DNA of 64,000 nt from Lacibacter sediminis (GCF_014168535.1 NZ_CP060007.1:1488001-1552000); one strand, 5' to 3'; positions 37,181 through 46,364 are shown, numbered from the stretch's first letter. The notes: a model not told the origin generated them from the letters alone. Numbers and translations: made by a program.

Positions 37181-37336
37181 TACTTCTACTACTAAAATAG
37201 CCGGCAACCATGATTGATGCATAACAACTTGGCTTCGTACCGCTACTGTTTCCATGCGATCGCTTCTAAAGGAAGGGGCAGCGTTTATTATTTCGACTGC
37301 AAAGACATGATCATTTAAGTAAAACAATCTTCTATT

Positions 37337-38194
37337 ATGCGTAAAATAATCTTCATCACAGGAACAAGCACAGGCTTTGGCAGACTAATGACAATCACTT
37401 TGGCAAAAGCAGGACATACCGTTGTAGCGGGTATGCGTGGTACAACTGAAAAGAATATGATGGTTGCTAAAGAGCTGGCCGAACTGCCCAATGTTGATGT
37501 GGTAGAAATAGATGTCGTGAGCGATGAGTCAGTAACGAAGGCGTTTGAAAAAACTCTTTCAAAACATGGCCGGATAGATGTATTGGTAAACAATGCAGCC
37601 TTGAGTGGATTTGGTTTGTTAGAAGCATATAGTCTTGATCGGATACGACAACTATTTGAAGTTAATTTTTACGGCGTTATCCGTACGTACCAGGCAGTGT
37701 TGCCTGCTATGCGCAAGGCAAAGAGCGGTTTAATTATCAACATCACATCCGGTGCAAGCGGACATACGCTGCCATTCATGATTCCCTACCTCGCTTCAAA
37801 GTTCTGTGTTGAAAGCATAACAGAAGGAATACAAGAGGAGCTGGCTCAATTTGGAATTGAAAATGTGAGCATTCAACCCGGCGTGTATCCTACTGAAATG
37901 AATACAGGTGTTAAGTCGGGTGTGCTGTCAGACAAACCGGAAATCACTGCGGCATACGAACCCAAGGCAACCGAAATGTTTGAAGCGTTGGGTGCCGGGT
38001 TATTCGGCAAAATGGCTGAATTCAAAATGGATCCCCAGGTGATTGCCGATGGCGTCTTGGCACTCATTGAGATGAAAGATGGCACCCGTCCGCTACGCTA
38101 TCCGCTGGACGCAATTGCTGAAGGTACAGACCGTGAATTTATTGAGGCAAGGGCGGAAATAAAATCGAGATGGCTATCAAAATATAACGCATAA
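37337..38194 (+). CDS. Short-chain dehydrogenase/reductase
   Basis: A 285-residue SDR. The cofactor motif is FITGTSTGFGRLM near the N-terminus, NNAALSGFG supplies the NNAG-type segment, and ITSGASGHTLPFMIPYLASKF contains the Ser, Tyr (Y in PYLASK) and Lys of the catalytic triad. Classical SDRs oxidise or reduce alcohols and ketones with NAD(P). The following NTF2-like gene starts ten bases downstream and an alpha/beta hydrolase a further 47 bases on, so the three probably form a small catabolic or detoxification operon. Confidence 0.92.
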   Translation: MRKIIFITGTSTGFGRLMTITLAKAGHTVVAGMRGTTEKNMMVAKELAELPNVDVVEIDVVSDESVTKAFEKTLSKHGRIDVLVNNAALSGFGLLEAYSLDRIRQLFEVNFYGVIRTYQAVLPAMRKAKSGLIINITSGASGHTLPFMIPYLASKFCVESITEGIQEELAQFGIENVSIQPGVYPTEMNTGVKSGVLSDKPEITAAYEPKATEMFEALGAGLFGKMAEFKMDPQVIADGVLALIEMKDGTRPLRYPLDAIAEGTDREFIEARAEIKSRWLSKYNA

Positions 38195-38204
38195 AACTTT
38201 CATC

Positions 38205-38615
38205 ATGCAAAACGAACAATCAACTACGGACGAACTAATTGGAAACTTTCTTCAACGACTGAGTAATTACGATGCAGAGGGTGTGGCTGCGCTTTTCGAT
38301 GAGCAGATTGATTGGTATGTACCGGGAGATACTTCATTGCCATGGGTAGGACAGCGTAGCCAGCGTGCCGAGGTTGCAGACTATTTTAATACCATGTGGC
38401 CTCATTTTGAAAAAGGCAAGAGCATCGTAACGCTGAATCATGTGCTGGTATCAGGAACGGAGGTGGTTTTAATTGCGCATTTTCAACATACTGTTGTGAG
38501 CACTGGTAAGACATTCCAAACGCCGGCTGCTTTCCACCTGACCATTTCGAATGCTAAAATCAGCAGGCTGCATCTATATGAAGATACGTTGACTGTGAGC
38601 CGTGCATTTTTTTAG
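38205..38615 (+). CDS. NTF2/SnoaL-like protein
   Basis: A 136-residue protein with the SnoaL/NTF2-like cone fold: a first helix (IGNFLQRLSNYDAEGVAALFDE), the WYVPG segment, the central sheet VVLIAHFQHTVVSTGKTFQTPAAFHLTIS, and the closing strand LHLYEDTLT. Such proteins bind or act on small hydrophobic molecules, as hydratases, cyclases or isomerases, with few universal catalytic residues. It sits between an SDR and an Asp-nucleophile hydrolase with tight spacing, so it may act on the same small molecule. The exact reaction is unknown. Confidence 0.85.
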   Translation: MQNEQSTTDELIGNFLQRLSNYDAEGVAALFDEQIDWYVPGDTSLPWVGQRSQRAEVADYFNTMWPHFEKGKSIVTLNHVLVSGTEVVLIAHFQHTVVSTGKTFQTPAAFHLTISNAKISRLHLYEDTLTVSRAFF

Positions 38616-38662
38616 TAAACTAAGTTCTCCTTTACAAGCATTCATCATTAAAAAAAAATACA

Positions 38663-39568
38663 ATGAACAGTAAAACAACTTACCGCTTTGCAACAATCAA
38701 CGGCGTCGAAATTTTCTACCGGGAAGCTGGCCCAGCTGATGCACCCGTACTCTTATTATTACACGGGTATCCCACTTCGTCGCATATGTACCGCAACCTG
38801 ATAAATGATTTATCAGATAAGTATCATCTGATCGCTCCCGACTATCCGGGCTATGGCCGAAGTGAGCAACCTCTCATGAAGGATTTTGCTTACACCTTTG
38901 AAAATTTCGCAGCTATTGTTGAAGGGTTACTGGATCATTTGAAGATTCACAAATTCAGTGTTTACCTGATGGATTATGGTGCGCCTGTTGGTTGGACGAT
39001 TGCATCCAAATATCCAGACCGAATTGATACAATTATTGTTCAGAATGGTTGCTGCTATGAAGAAGGCCTTGAAGCTTTCTGGGATCCCATTAAGGCACTT
39101 TGGAAAGACAGGAACGACCAAGAGGCGATTGCAAAATGCCGCACATTTCACAGCCCTGAAGGATTGAAATGGCAATACACGCATAGTGTGCCTGATGAAA
39201 GTGTAGTGAGTCCTGATAACTGGGAAATCGACCTACGGCATTTGCTTCGTGCGGAAAATGATGACATACAGATTGGATTGTTTTATGATTACCAAAACAA
39301 TGTAAAGCAATACCCCAAGTGGCAACAGTACCTGCGTACAAGTAATCCGGAAATGCTGATTGTTTATGGCAAAGACGATTATATTTTCCCTGGCGTAGGT
39401 GCTGAAGCGTTCAAGAAAGATGTGAAGAATCTGGAGTTTCATTTGTATCCAACGGGTCACTTTGCTTTAGAAAGTTTTGGCGATGAAATCGGAGCAACGA
39501 TCAGAAGTTTTTTAGACAGAAAGGTTGGCAAGGATAAAAAGATGGCATCGGGAATTGCAAAGTCGTAA
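38663..39568 (+). CDS. Alpha/beta hydrolase with Asp nucleophile
   Basis: A 301-residue alpha/beta hydrolase. The oxyanion segment is LLHGYPTSSHMY (HGYP at about 34-37) and the nucleophile elbow is LMDYGAPVGW with Asp at about 104 instead of Ser, as in haloalkane dehalogenases and epoxide hydrolases. A late catalytic His lies in YPTGHFALESFG. It therefore probably attacks a carbon of a halide, epoxide or similar rather than an ester. The gene follows the NTF2-like gene. The substrate is not determinable from sequence. Confidence 0.85.
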   Translation: MNSKTTYRFATINGVEIFYREAGPADAPVLLLLHGYPTSSHMYRNLINDLSDKYHLIAPDYPGYGRSEQPLMKDFAYTFENFAAIVEGLLDHLKIHKFSVYLMDYGAPVGWTIASKYPDRIDTIIVQNGCCYEEGLEAFWDPIKALWKDRNDQEAIAKCRTFHSPEGLKWQYTHSVPDESVVSPDNWEIDLRHLLRAENDDIQIGLFYDYQNNVKQYPKWQQYLRTSNPEMLIVYGKDDYIFPGVGAEAFKKDVKNLEFHLYPTGHFALESFGDEIGATIRSFLDRKVGKDKKMASGIAKS

Positions 39569-39675
39569 GAGAAATCAAAGTTGAGGTTGAATGGCGAAAA
39601 GCCCCGATTTGGTTGCACAACATCGTGCGGCCTCAAGGGGTTTTTTACTATTCTTTGGATTTTAAAATAAGCAAC

Positions 39676-40467
39676 ATGGAAAAGAATTTCTTTCGTGTGA
39701 TTTATCTTGGAGGTCCTACAGCGATATTGGAAATAGGCGGGCTTCGTTTTATGACGGATCCAACACTTGATCCTGCCGGCAGCGTTTATCATGTTCCAAA
39801 TCTTACTGTTGAAAAAACGAAAGGCCCTGCAACGATAGATATTGGTAGAATTGATATTGTATTGTTAAGCCACGATCAGCACTTTGATAATTTTGATCAT
39901 GCCGGCAGGTTATTGGTAAAAAAAGTATCTAAAACGTATACAACTGTTAGCGGTGCTTCAAGACTTAAAGGAACCAGTGCAGGTCTTGCTCCCTGGCAAA
40001 GTGAAGCTATTATAACACCTGATGGTACAGAAATTACAATTACAGCTACGCCTGCCAGACATGGCCCTGCAGGGATAGAGAAAATTCAAGGGGAAGTAAT
40101 AGGGTTTCTATTGTCAGTAAAAGCTGCAATGGCAATTGAAATTTATATTACAGGAGATACTACTTATTATGAAGGTGTGGCAGAGGTTGCTAAAAGATAC
40201 AATCCAGATTACGTATTCTTATTTGCTGGCGGGGCACAAACCAGAGGGCCTTTTTTCGTTACAATGGGAACTAACGACGCAATGGATATGGCATCCACTT
40301 TTCCAGATGCAACCATTATTCCCTTGCATTACGAAGGATGGAAACATTACACTCAAAGTGTAAAAGATATCCAAACTTCTTACAGGGTTTTAGGAATTGA
40401 TCAGCGGTTAAAAATATTGGAGGCAGGTAAAACAATAAGTCTGGAAGCAACAGGTAAAAATCAATAA
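39676..40467 (+). CDS. UlaG-like MBL-fold hydrolase
   Basis: A 263-residue metallo-hydrolase, taken from ATG 39676 (MEKNFFRVIYLGGPTAIL) because the upstream extension is non-conserved. The metal-binding motif is LLSHDQHFDNFDHAG (about 64-76), with Asn-like variation in place of the final HxHxDH histidine. Later motifs include TATPARHGP and YITGDTTYY, as in UlaG/L-ascorbate-6-phosphate lactonase-like proteins. The substrate is unknown; a lactonase or phosphodiesterase role fits the family. It follows the hydrolase gene by about 100 bases. Confidence 0.85.
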   Translation: MEKNFFRVIYLGGPTAILEIGGLRFMTDPTLDPAGSVYHVPNLTVEKTKGPATIDIGRIDIVLLSHDQHFDNFDHAGRLLVKKVSKTYTTVSGASRLKGTSAGLAPWQSEAIITPDGTEITITATPARHGPAGIEKIQGEVIGFLLSVKAAMAIEIYITGDTTYYEGVAEVAKRYNPDYVFLFAGGAQTRGPFFVTMGTNDAMDMASTFPDATIIPLHYEGWKHYTQSVKDIQTSYRVLGIDQRLKILEAGKTISLEATGKNQ

Positions 40468-40517
40468 TTGGTTAGTTTTCTATTCTATTGATGATTAAAA
40501 AAAATAAAACTTAAATC

Positions 40518-40928
40518 ATGGAGCAAAAACATCCATTGCCGCCATTCACACTGGAATCGGCGAAGCAAAAAATTCAACTGGCAGAAGATGCATGGAACAG
40601 CAGGGATCCGGTAAGGGTTGCTCAAGGTTACACTGTAAACAGTGAGTGGCGAAACCGGAATGTGTTTTTAAATGGCCGGGAAGCGATCGTGGCCTTTCTT
40701 ACCGAAAAGTGGGGAAAGGAACTGGACTATAAACTTGTGAAAGAATACTGGGCTCATACAGATAACAGGATAGCTGTACGCTTTGAGTATGAATATCGTA
40801 CTGCTGAAGGTGAATGGTTCAGGGCCTACGGTAATGAAAATTGGGAATATGATGAAAATGGTTTGATGCAAAGGCGTTTTGCAAGCATCAATGATTTAGC
40901 AATCAAAGAATCTGAAAGAAGACTTTAA
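40518..40928 (+). CDS. DUF1348 NTF2-like protein
   Basis: A 136-residue NTF2-like protein of the DUF1348 type. The early helix reads [23 protein letters not shown], followed by [24 protein letters not shown], which is characteristic of that family, and the end [20 protein letters not shown] closes the fold. No catalytic residues can be named. It lies 50 bases after the UlaG-like gene and ten bases before a small hypothetical gene, in the same direction. Probably a small-molecule-binding accessory enzyme in the detoxification region. Confidence 0.88.
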   Translation: MEQKHPLPPFTLESAKQKIQLAEDAWNSRDPVRVAQGYTVNSEWRNRNVFLNGREAIVAFLTEKWGKELDYKLVKEYWAHTDNRIAVRFEYEYRTAEGEWFRAYGNENWEYDENGLMQRRFASINDLAIKESERRL

Positions 40929-40937
40929 TCAGTTACT

Positions 40938-41159
40938 ATGAAAAAAGTCCATCCAAAAAAATCTCCTGTAAATTCAGCAAGTGAGCTGGAAAATAATTTT
41001 GCTGAAACTTCTCCGCAAAAGATTGTTATCACTGACGAATGTGGAGATGCTTTATGGGATGCGGTTCTTCAACCGGATAAACATAATCTACCGTCAAAAG
41101 ACGATCAGCAAAATAATCAACAGGTTGAGGACTTGAATAAGTTGAATCATGGTTGCTAA
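40938..41159 (+). CDS. Small hypothetical protein
   Basis: A 73-residue polar, acidic protein (IVITDECGDALWDAVLQPD) without a signal, membrane helix or known domain. It lies ten bases after the DUF1348 gene and about 80 bases before the PNPOx-like gene, so it may be co-transcribed. It could be a real small gene or a chance reading; spacing and direction favour real. No function is proposed. Confidence 0.4.
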   Translation: MKKVHPKKSPVNSASELENNFAETSPQKIVITDECGDALWDAVLQPDKHNLPSKDDQQNNQQVEDLNKLNHGC

Positions 41160-41236
41160 GTGAAAGTTGAGCCTATGATTTTGCAAATCAATAAGCTGTC
41201 TGATATAAAAATATTCGATGAAATTAATTTTTTATT

Positions 41237-41863
41237 ATGGCTAAAAATTATGGAGAACTGGCGTTCTCACCAGAGGTAAAGGAGTTGCAGGAAAAGCTGG
41301 GAAGCAGAACGAATTATGCAAGGATGGAAAGAGATACCTATGTAGATGGGTTAACGGAAAATGAAATCGATTTTATTGCAGAACGGGACAGCTTTTATAT
41401 GGCAACCATTGGTACAAACAATTACCCTTACATTCAGCATAGGGGTGGGCCTAAAGGATTTTTAAAAGTGCTGGACTCGAAGAGAATCGGGTTTATCGAT
41501 TTCAGGGGTAACATGCAATATATTTCGATTGGTAATATTGCAACCAATCATAACGTAGCTCTGATAATGGTGGATTATCCTACGAGGGCAAGACTAAAAA
41601 TTTACGCCAAAGCAACTATTATTGAACTAAAAGATGATCGAGAACTATACAAATTGCTTGACCTGGATGAATATAAATTCAGGCCTGAAAGGATGATGGT
41701 ATTTGAAGTTGAAGCTTATGACTGGAACTGTCCACAGCATATAACAGCACGCTATACTTTAGAGGACATTGATGAGTTTTTAAAAGCTCAGCTGGAACAT
41801 ATCAAGCAATTGAAAGAAGAGGTAAAAAATCTGCAGGCTAAAATAAAGGAATTGGCAAGATAA
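41237..41863 (+). CDS. Pyridoxamine-phosphate-oxidase-like flavoprotein
   Basis: A 208-residue protein with the split-barrel flavin-binding fold. ERDSFYMATIGTNNYPYIQHRGGPKGF is the canonical first strand pair, RIGFIDFRGNMQYISIGNIATNHNVALIMVDY the core, followed by TRARLKIYAKATII. The C-terminal 40 residues (LKAQLEHIKQLKEEVKNLQAKIKEL) form a heptad-patterned helix that could make a coiled coil. It probably reduces or oxidises small molecules with FMN. Redox-stress proteins of this type are common beside hydrolases and AraC regulators. Confidence 0.87.
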   Translation: MAKNYGELAFSPEVKELQEKLGSRTNYARMERDTYVDGLTENEIDFIAERDSFYMATIGTNNYPYIQHRGGPKGFLKVLDSKRIGFIDFRGNMQYISIGNIATNHNVALIMVDYPTRARLKIYAKATIIELKDDRELYKLLDLDEYKFRPERMMVFEVEAYDWNCPQHITARYTLEDIDEFLKAQLEHIKQLKEEVKNLQAKIKELAR

Positions 41864-41974
41864 TCTCCGATATGTAAAGCTGAGTTGATTGGTGGAAAAA
41901 AATGTATGAAATACGGTATTTGCTGAATGATTTGCTGCCGTGGTTTTAATCAGTATCGATTTTAGTTTGGTATG

Positions 41975-43052
41975 CTGAATGCCAGAAGATGTAATCAGAA
42001 AAATAGCTCCTCAGAATAAGTAATTTTTATCAAGAAATATGAATTTGAATATCAATGGGTGATCATTGGACGTGTGCGATTTTGAATTGCAAATCATTCT
42101 ACCTATATAAATTGATCTTTATGATGCAATCACTATGGCTTTTTGGTACACATCTTTCTATTCTGGCAGATGAAACACAAACATCGTCTTTGTATGATCT
42201 TATTGAAGGAACATTTGCTCCCGGTGTGGAAACACCATTGCATTCACATTCAAAGTATTCAGAATTGATTTTTGTAACCAAAGGCGAGTTTACTATTTAT
42301 ACAAATCAGGAAACGGTTATTTTGAAACCGGGTAAAAGTTTTTTTATTCCACAAGGAACACCTCATATGGTTTCCGCTTCCAGTGAAGAACCGTCAACTG
42401 CATTGACAATAGCATCGCCGAGCGGTTTTGCCAAGGTCATTCGTCTCTTTGGCAAAGTTGATCCTGGCAAAGACGTTCTGGATCTAAAATTGGTTGAAGA
42501 GTTCAATCAAAAGACAATAGAATTAGGTGACGAGATTTTGGGAGCTCCCGGCACACGACCAGCTATTGAGAGTTAAGAAGCAACATTCTGAATGCCAGAA
42601 TATGTAATCAGAAAATATCTCTTTAGGATAGTTAATTTTTATCAAAAATCATGAATTAGAATATCAAAGGATGATCATTGGAAGTATGCAATTTTGAATT
42701 GCAAATCTTTCTAACTATCTAAATTGATTTTTATGACGCAATCACTATGACTTTTTGGTAAACATCTTTCTATTCCGGCGGATGAAATACAAACTTCCTC
42801 TTTGTGGGATCTTATTGAAGGGGCATTTGCTCCCGGTGTGGAGATAGCAGTGCATTCACATTCAGAATATTCAGAATGGATTTTTGTAACCAAAGGCGAG
42901 TTTACCATTTGTACAAATAGGGAAACAGTTATTTTGAGACCGGCTAAAAGTTTTTTTATTTCAAAAGGAACGCCTCATATGGTTTCCGATTCCAGTGCAG
43001 AACCGTCAACGGCATTGACTATAGCAAAGCCGAGTGGTTTGCCAAGTCATTG
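41975..43052 (+). repeat. Tandem segmental duplication containing the cupin gene
   Basis: Bases 41975-42442 and 42588-43052 are near-copies of one another, from CTGAATGCCAGAA up to the end of the cupin sheet. Copy one carries the intact cupin gene and copy two a broken one. The promoter region is duplicated too. Confidence 0.8.
42121..42576 (+). CDS. Cupin-domain protein (intact copy)
   Basis: A 151-residue cupin taken from ATG 42121 (MMQSLWLFGTHLSILAD), since a longer reading upstream is non-conserved and lies in the duplicated leader. Motif 1 is GVETPLHSHSKYSELIFVTKGEF, with His residues for metal and the Glu of the family; motif 2 is PGKSFFIPQGTPHMV. A C-terminal extension (DPGKDVLDLKLVEEF) follows. 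It probably binds or oxidises a small molecule; the exact role is unknown. A degraded second copy lies downstream. Confidence 0.82.
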   Translation: MMQSLWLFGTHLSILADETQTSSLYDLIEGTFAPGVETPLHSHSKYSELIFVTKGEFTIYTNQETVILKPGKSFFIPQGTPHMVSASSEEPSTALTIASPSGFAKVIRLFGKVDPGKDVLDLKLVEEFNQKTIELGDEILGAPGTRPAIES

Positions 43053-43053
43053 A
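42733..43053 (+). pseudogene. Degraded second copy of the cupin gene
   Basis: The duplicated cupin gene, about 80-85% identical at the DNA level to the first. A TGG Trp codon has become TGA five codons in, and a one-base deletion near the C-terminal end shifts the frame so the last third is lost. The central cupin motif HSHSEYSEWIFVTKGEF is still readable. It is a recent tandem duplication that is decaying. Confidence 0.8.
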
Positions 43054-43083
43054 TTCATCATTCAAATTTTAAAATTTAAAAAA

Positions 43084-43725
43084 ATGGAAAAGCATCCAAA
43101 AATGGGATTAGGTGCATTGCTTCGCCCAGAAGATAGCATCCTTGTACTTATTGATCACCAACCGTTCCAGTACACAAACCTGAACAGCCATGAACCTGCA
43201 ATGATTATCAATAATGTTACAGGGCTTGCTAAAGCAGCAAAAGTATTCAATGTGCCAACAGTTTTAACCACAGTTATTGAAGAACGTGGAGGTTACATTA
43301 TTAAACAGTTACAGGATTTATTTCCTGGGCAAAAGCCAATCAACCGAACATTCATCAACACATGGCAAGACCCAAACGTGACTGATGTTGTAAATAAAAG
43401 TGGCCGTAAACAACTGATCATTGCTGGCTTATGGACAGAGGTTTGTGTAGCTATGCCTGCAATACAAGCTCTTGGCGAAGGCTACAATGTATTTGTTGTT
43501 ACAGATGCATGCGGTTCTGTGTCACCTGAAGCACACGATATGGCAGTATGCAGAATGGTTCAAGCGGGGGTAGTGCCAATTAATTGGTTGGCAGTAGCTT
43601 CAGAATGGCAACGTGATTGGGCCCGTACTGAAACAGCAGGAAATTTGGCAGGCGTACTTATGGAAAATGGCGGAGCAAGCGGCGTTGCTTTGACTTGGGA
43701 GTTACAGCTTCTTGCTACAGCATAA
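43084..43725 (+). CDS. Isochorismatase-like hydrolase (YcaC type)
   Basis: A 213-residue cysteine hydrolase. LIDHQPFQ provides the catalytic Asp (residue 24) and GLWTEVCVAMPA the catalytic Cys (about 121). The family Lys is less clear, with an Arg or nearby basic residue in NRTFINTW. The length and the end with NGGASGVALTWELQ fit YcaC-type enzymes, which hydrolyse small amide or related substrates; the substrate of this one is not known. It follows the dead cupin copy by about 30 bases. Confidence 0.88.
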   Translation: MEKHPKMGLGALLRPEDSILVLIDHQPFQYTNLNSHEPAMIINNVTGLAKAAKVFNVPTVLTTVIEERGGYIIKQLQDLFPGQKPINRTFINTWQDPNVTDVVNKSGRKQLIIAGLWTEVCVAMPAIQALGEGYNVFVVTDACGSVSPEAHDMAVCRMVQAGVVPINWLAVASEWQRDWARTETAGNLAGVLMENGGASGVALTWELQLLATA

Positions 43726-43746
43726 GCAAATTATTTTTTTTTGGAA

Positions 43747-43792
43747 AACCGAAAGCAGCATTTTGAATCATACCAAAATGCTGTTTTCGGTT
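43747..43792 (+). terminator. Terminator after the isochorismatase-like gene
   Basis: A long imperfect stem: AACCGAAAGCAGCATTTTG pairs with CAAAATGCTG followed by TTTTCGGTT around an eight-base loop. It lies just after the stop of the hydrolase gene and is a good terminator for this transcript. Confidence 0.65.
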
Positions 43793-43817
43793 AAATCTAT
43801 TTAATAGTTAATTACTC

Positions 43818-44108
43818 ATGAATAAAGAATCAACAGAAAACAACCTAATCCGCAGTAGCTACACTCTTTCAATTTCAATTCCACTTGCCGAAAACTCAAA
43901 ATCCGCAAGGTTGGCACATCAGATATTGGAAGAAGATATTAATAGCAGAGGTGGTTTACCCGGCCGGTAAATTCAACTTGTTTGGTATGATGACAAAGGC
44001 GATACTTCGCGGGTAGCAAACCTTTAGACACAACTTTTCGATAAAGAGAAAGTGGATTTAATGGACTGAACCCCGTGTAGTACAGGTGCAGTTTCAAAAC
44101 ATCACTAA
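43818..44108 (+). pseudogene. ABC solute-binding protein (LivK-like) gene fragment
   Basis: In-frame reading with three internal stops. Before and between them are recognisable family pieces: YTLSISIPLAENSKSARLAH, EDINSRGGLPGR, IQLVWYDDKGDTSRVANL and LFDKEKVDLMD. This is the N-terminal lobe of a branched-chain amino acid-type periplasmic binding protein; the remainder is gone. It is a relic, with no partner transporter genes nearby. Confidence 0.75.
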
Positions 44109-44264
44109 CAATCAAGTTGACACTTTCCGTGGCAGTAGTGTACAGCTTGTTGTTTCACCCTTGCATTTATTTCATGTGATTTTATTTTTCCCTATTCAAC
44201 TATAAATCAGTAGCCACTATCGTCAATTATCTCAATACTAAAACATCAACTAAAAAAAATAATT

Positions 44265-44627
44265 ATGCAAAACGAATTAGCACAATTGCTGGAAGAAAAT
44301 TTAAAGCAGGTATGGAGCGAACGGGATGAAGTTCGTAGAATGAAAGCTATTAAAAACGTTTACACTAACGCCAGTATTTTATACCATGTAGGGCATAAAG
44401 CAGAGGGGTTGGATGCTATCAATAAAAGTGTTACTGCTGTATTAAGCAGTATGCCTCCAAACTTTGTATTTACCAAACTAAAGCCTATCATCATTAACAA
44501 CAGTATAGGACGATTAATTTGGGGGGTTGGTCCAGAAGGGCAGGCTCCCTTGTCAACTGGAATGGACATTGCCCATTTTGAAAACGGGAAAATAAAGTCT
44601 TTGTACGTCTTTCTTGATAGTGAATAG
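44265..44627 (+). CDS. SnoaL/NTF2-like protein
   Basis: A 120-residue NTF2-like protein. The first helix region (LAQLLEENLKQVWSERDEVRRMKAIKNVYTN), the LYHVGHKAEGLDAINKSV segment and the closing sheet with LIWGVGPEGQAPLSTGMDIAHFENGKIKSLYVFLD match the SnoaL-like fold. Catalytic residues are not evident. It lies between two gene relics (the binding protein upstream and a pirin fragment downstream), so the surroundings are decaying, but this gene is intact. Its role may be small-molecule binding. Confidence 0.75.
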   Translation: MQNELAQLLEENLKQVWSERDEVRRMKAIKNVYTNASILYHVGHKAEGLDAINKSVTAVLSSMPPNFVFTKLKPIIINNSIGRLIWGVGPEGQAPLSTGMDIAHFENGKIKSLYVFLDSE

Positions 44628-44637
44628 AAACGGAATC

Positions 44638-44798
44638 ATGAAAACGAAAACAAGTTTTTCAGCAAAAGGCAAAGGGCTGACATTGGCGATATGACCATTT
44701 ATCGAATATTGCCTATTAGGTATGCCGATAAAGTAGGCTCGTTTCTATTTCTTGACCATATCGCACCAAAAATCCACTCCTTTGTAAACAAAGGCTAA
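44638..44798 (+). pseudogene. Pirin-family gene fragment
   Basis: Starts as MKTKTSFSAKGKG in one frame, then after a frameshift reads GDMTIYRILPIRYADKVGSF and LFLDHIAPKIHSFVNKG before a stop. This is the N-terminal segment of pirins, which normally goes on for another 200 residues with conserved histidines; these are absent. A dead gene adjoining the intact NTF2-like gene. Confidence 0.7.
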
Positions 44799-45058
44799 TG
44801 GTATTTATGCCTGTATTACCTGTTAAAATAACGGCTCGCAACAAGTGAAATTATCATTAGTCGTTAAAGCAGGCTATTCTTTTGGTTGCAGATAACTACA
44901 ACGCCCCTTGAATCAGTGATTTTGTTGCACAGCTACTTTGTAAGCATAAGAAATTGCCTGGTGGGTAAGGGCCAATACCGGATAAAATATTTATCTGTTT
45001 TGGATTGTCTAAAATTATTCTGTACTTATTTGATCTCATACGTTTGGTGATAAATTAC

Positions 45059-45090
45059 AAAAAAGGATGTCGGAATATGGCATCCTTTTT
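45059..45090 (+). terminator. Rho-independent terminator
   Basis: AAAAAGGATG pairs with CATCCTTTTT around an eleven-base loop, T-tail included. It lies in the 44799-45382 intergenic stretch, which contains no gene I can support, upstream of the AraC regulator. Confidence 0.65.
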
Positions 45091-45382
45091 CTTATGACAA
45101 ACTCTCTCAGATCGAAAATTTCACTTGTTCTTCTCCGTGTTATCACACAGGTAGCTTTGAATATTGCCTCCGATATTTAAAGAGTGCCATCGTCAACTGA
45201 CGAAATATCACGACTTCCCATCCAGTGAATTTTATTTAAATGGCTATGAAACAATAAGTTAAGATGTGGCACTTGTTTTGAAAATTAATAGCCATGCCAT
45301 CTAAAAAAAAGATCATTGAATCCAAATCGGCATGAGTCACAATTTCTTAAATAACTATTTCATCATACTAAATTCTTAGAAA

Positions 45383-46267
45383 ATGCAAACGCTACCAACC
45401 AAAACAACCGATGGCTTAGAAGTTCCTTTCGTAAATAAAAAGAGCTTAGTGCTCGATGGATATAAAGCAATCGAGACGCATACCTGTTATCAGTCGATAG
45501 CTGGAACTTTATTTTTAGAAGAAAATGTTTTGCTTTTTGTAACGGAAGGTGCCATCAATATTCGGCATGGTAACGAGAGTTATGTTGTTGGCACAAATGA
45601 GATGGCTTTTCTTAAAAAGGATATTTTAATTGAATACGAAAGTTCTAATGGTCAATTATATGATCAACCAAAAATTGAATTTATCGTGGTAACATTAAAA
45701 TATGATTTGGTAAAAGAGTTTATTAAGATGGCAGAGATATCCGTTATACCAAAAAGCGAAGCGCCGTGTGTAACTGTAAATTCTGCCGGACAGCAACTAT
45801 CAAAATACATTGATTCCCTGCAGCTTTTTTTTATACAGCCTGAATTAATTGGGTGTAGTTTAGTGAAAATTAAATTATTTGAGCTTTTATTTTACCTGGC
45901 TGGTATTGGTAATCAAATACTGGAGCAGTTGGTTGATTTAAGAGAACATTATAGGAGTAATATTACAAGTACTGTTGAAGAAAATATTATGAATTCACTT
46001 TCGCTAAATCAGCTGGCAGTTTTAGCGGGAAGAAGTTTATCGAGTTTCCGAAGAGATTTTCTGGCGATTTATAACATGCCCCCATCTCAATGGATAAGAA
46101 AAAAAAGATTGGAAAAGGCGCAGGAACTTTTGTCAAGTACCAATATGACTGTAACTGATATTTGTTACACATTGGGATTTGAAAGCGTAGCCCATTTTTC
46201 AAGACTTTTCAAATCACATTTTGGTCATCCACCCTCCGAATTCAGAATGAATAGTCTTGTTGCATAG
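45383..46267 (+). CDS. AraC-family transcription regulator
   Basis: A 294-residue regulator. The N-terminal half is a cupin-like sensing domain (GAINIRHGNESYVVGTNEMAFLKKD). The C-terminal half is the two-helix-turn-helix AraC domain: MNSLSLNQLAVLAGRSLSSFRRDF, PPSQWIRKKRLEKAQELL and DICYTLGFESVAHFSRLFKSHFGHPPSEFR. It probably senses a small molecule and controls a nearby gene, possibly the isochorismatase, cupin and hydrolase genes to the left; that link is only from position. Confidence 0.93.
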   Translation: MQTLPTKTTDGLEVPFVNKKSLVLDGYKAIETHTCYQSIAGTLFLEENVLLFVTEGAINIRHGNESYVVGTNEMAFLKKDILIEYESSNGQLYDQPKIEFIVVTLKYDLVKEFIKMAEISVIPKSEAPCVTVNSAGQQLSKYIDSLQLFFIQPELIGCSLVKIKLFELLFYLAGIGNQILEQLVDLREHYRSNITSTVEENIMNSLSLNQLAVLAGRSLSSFRRDFLAIYNMPPSQWIRKKRLEKAQELLSSTNMTVTDICYTLGFESVAHFSRLFKSHFGHPPSEFRMNSLVA

Positions 46268-46364
46268 CTGACCTTAAGCGATGGGCACAAGTAGAATGAA
46301 TTGGGGGATTTTCAACTTTCTACAGGATTTGTAACTAAACTTTGGAGGTCAATTTCACCTGCGT

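Noticed and set aside
44640..44800. Intact pirin gene
   Set aside because: Only the first 50 or so residues in two frames survive; conserved histidines and the second half are absent.
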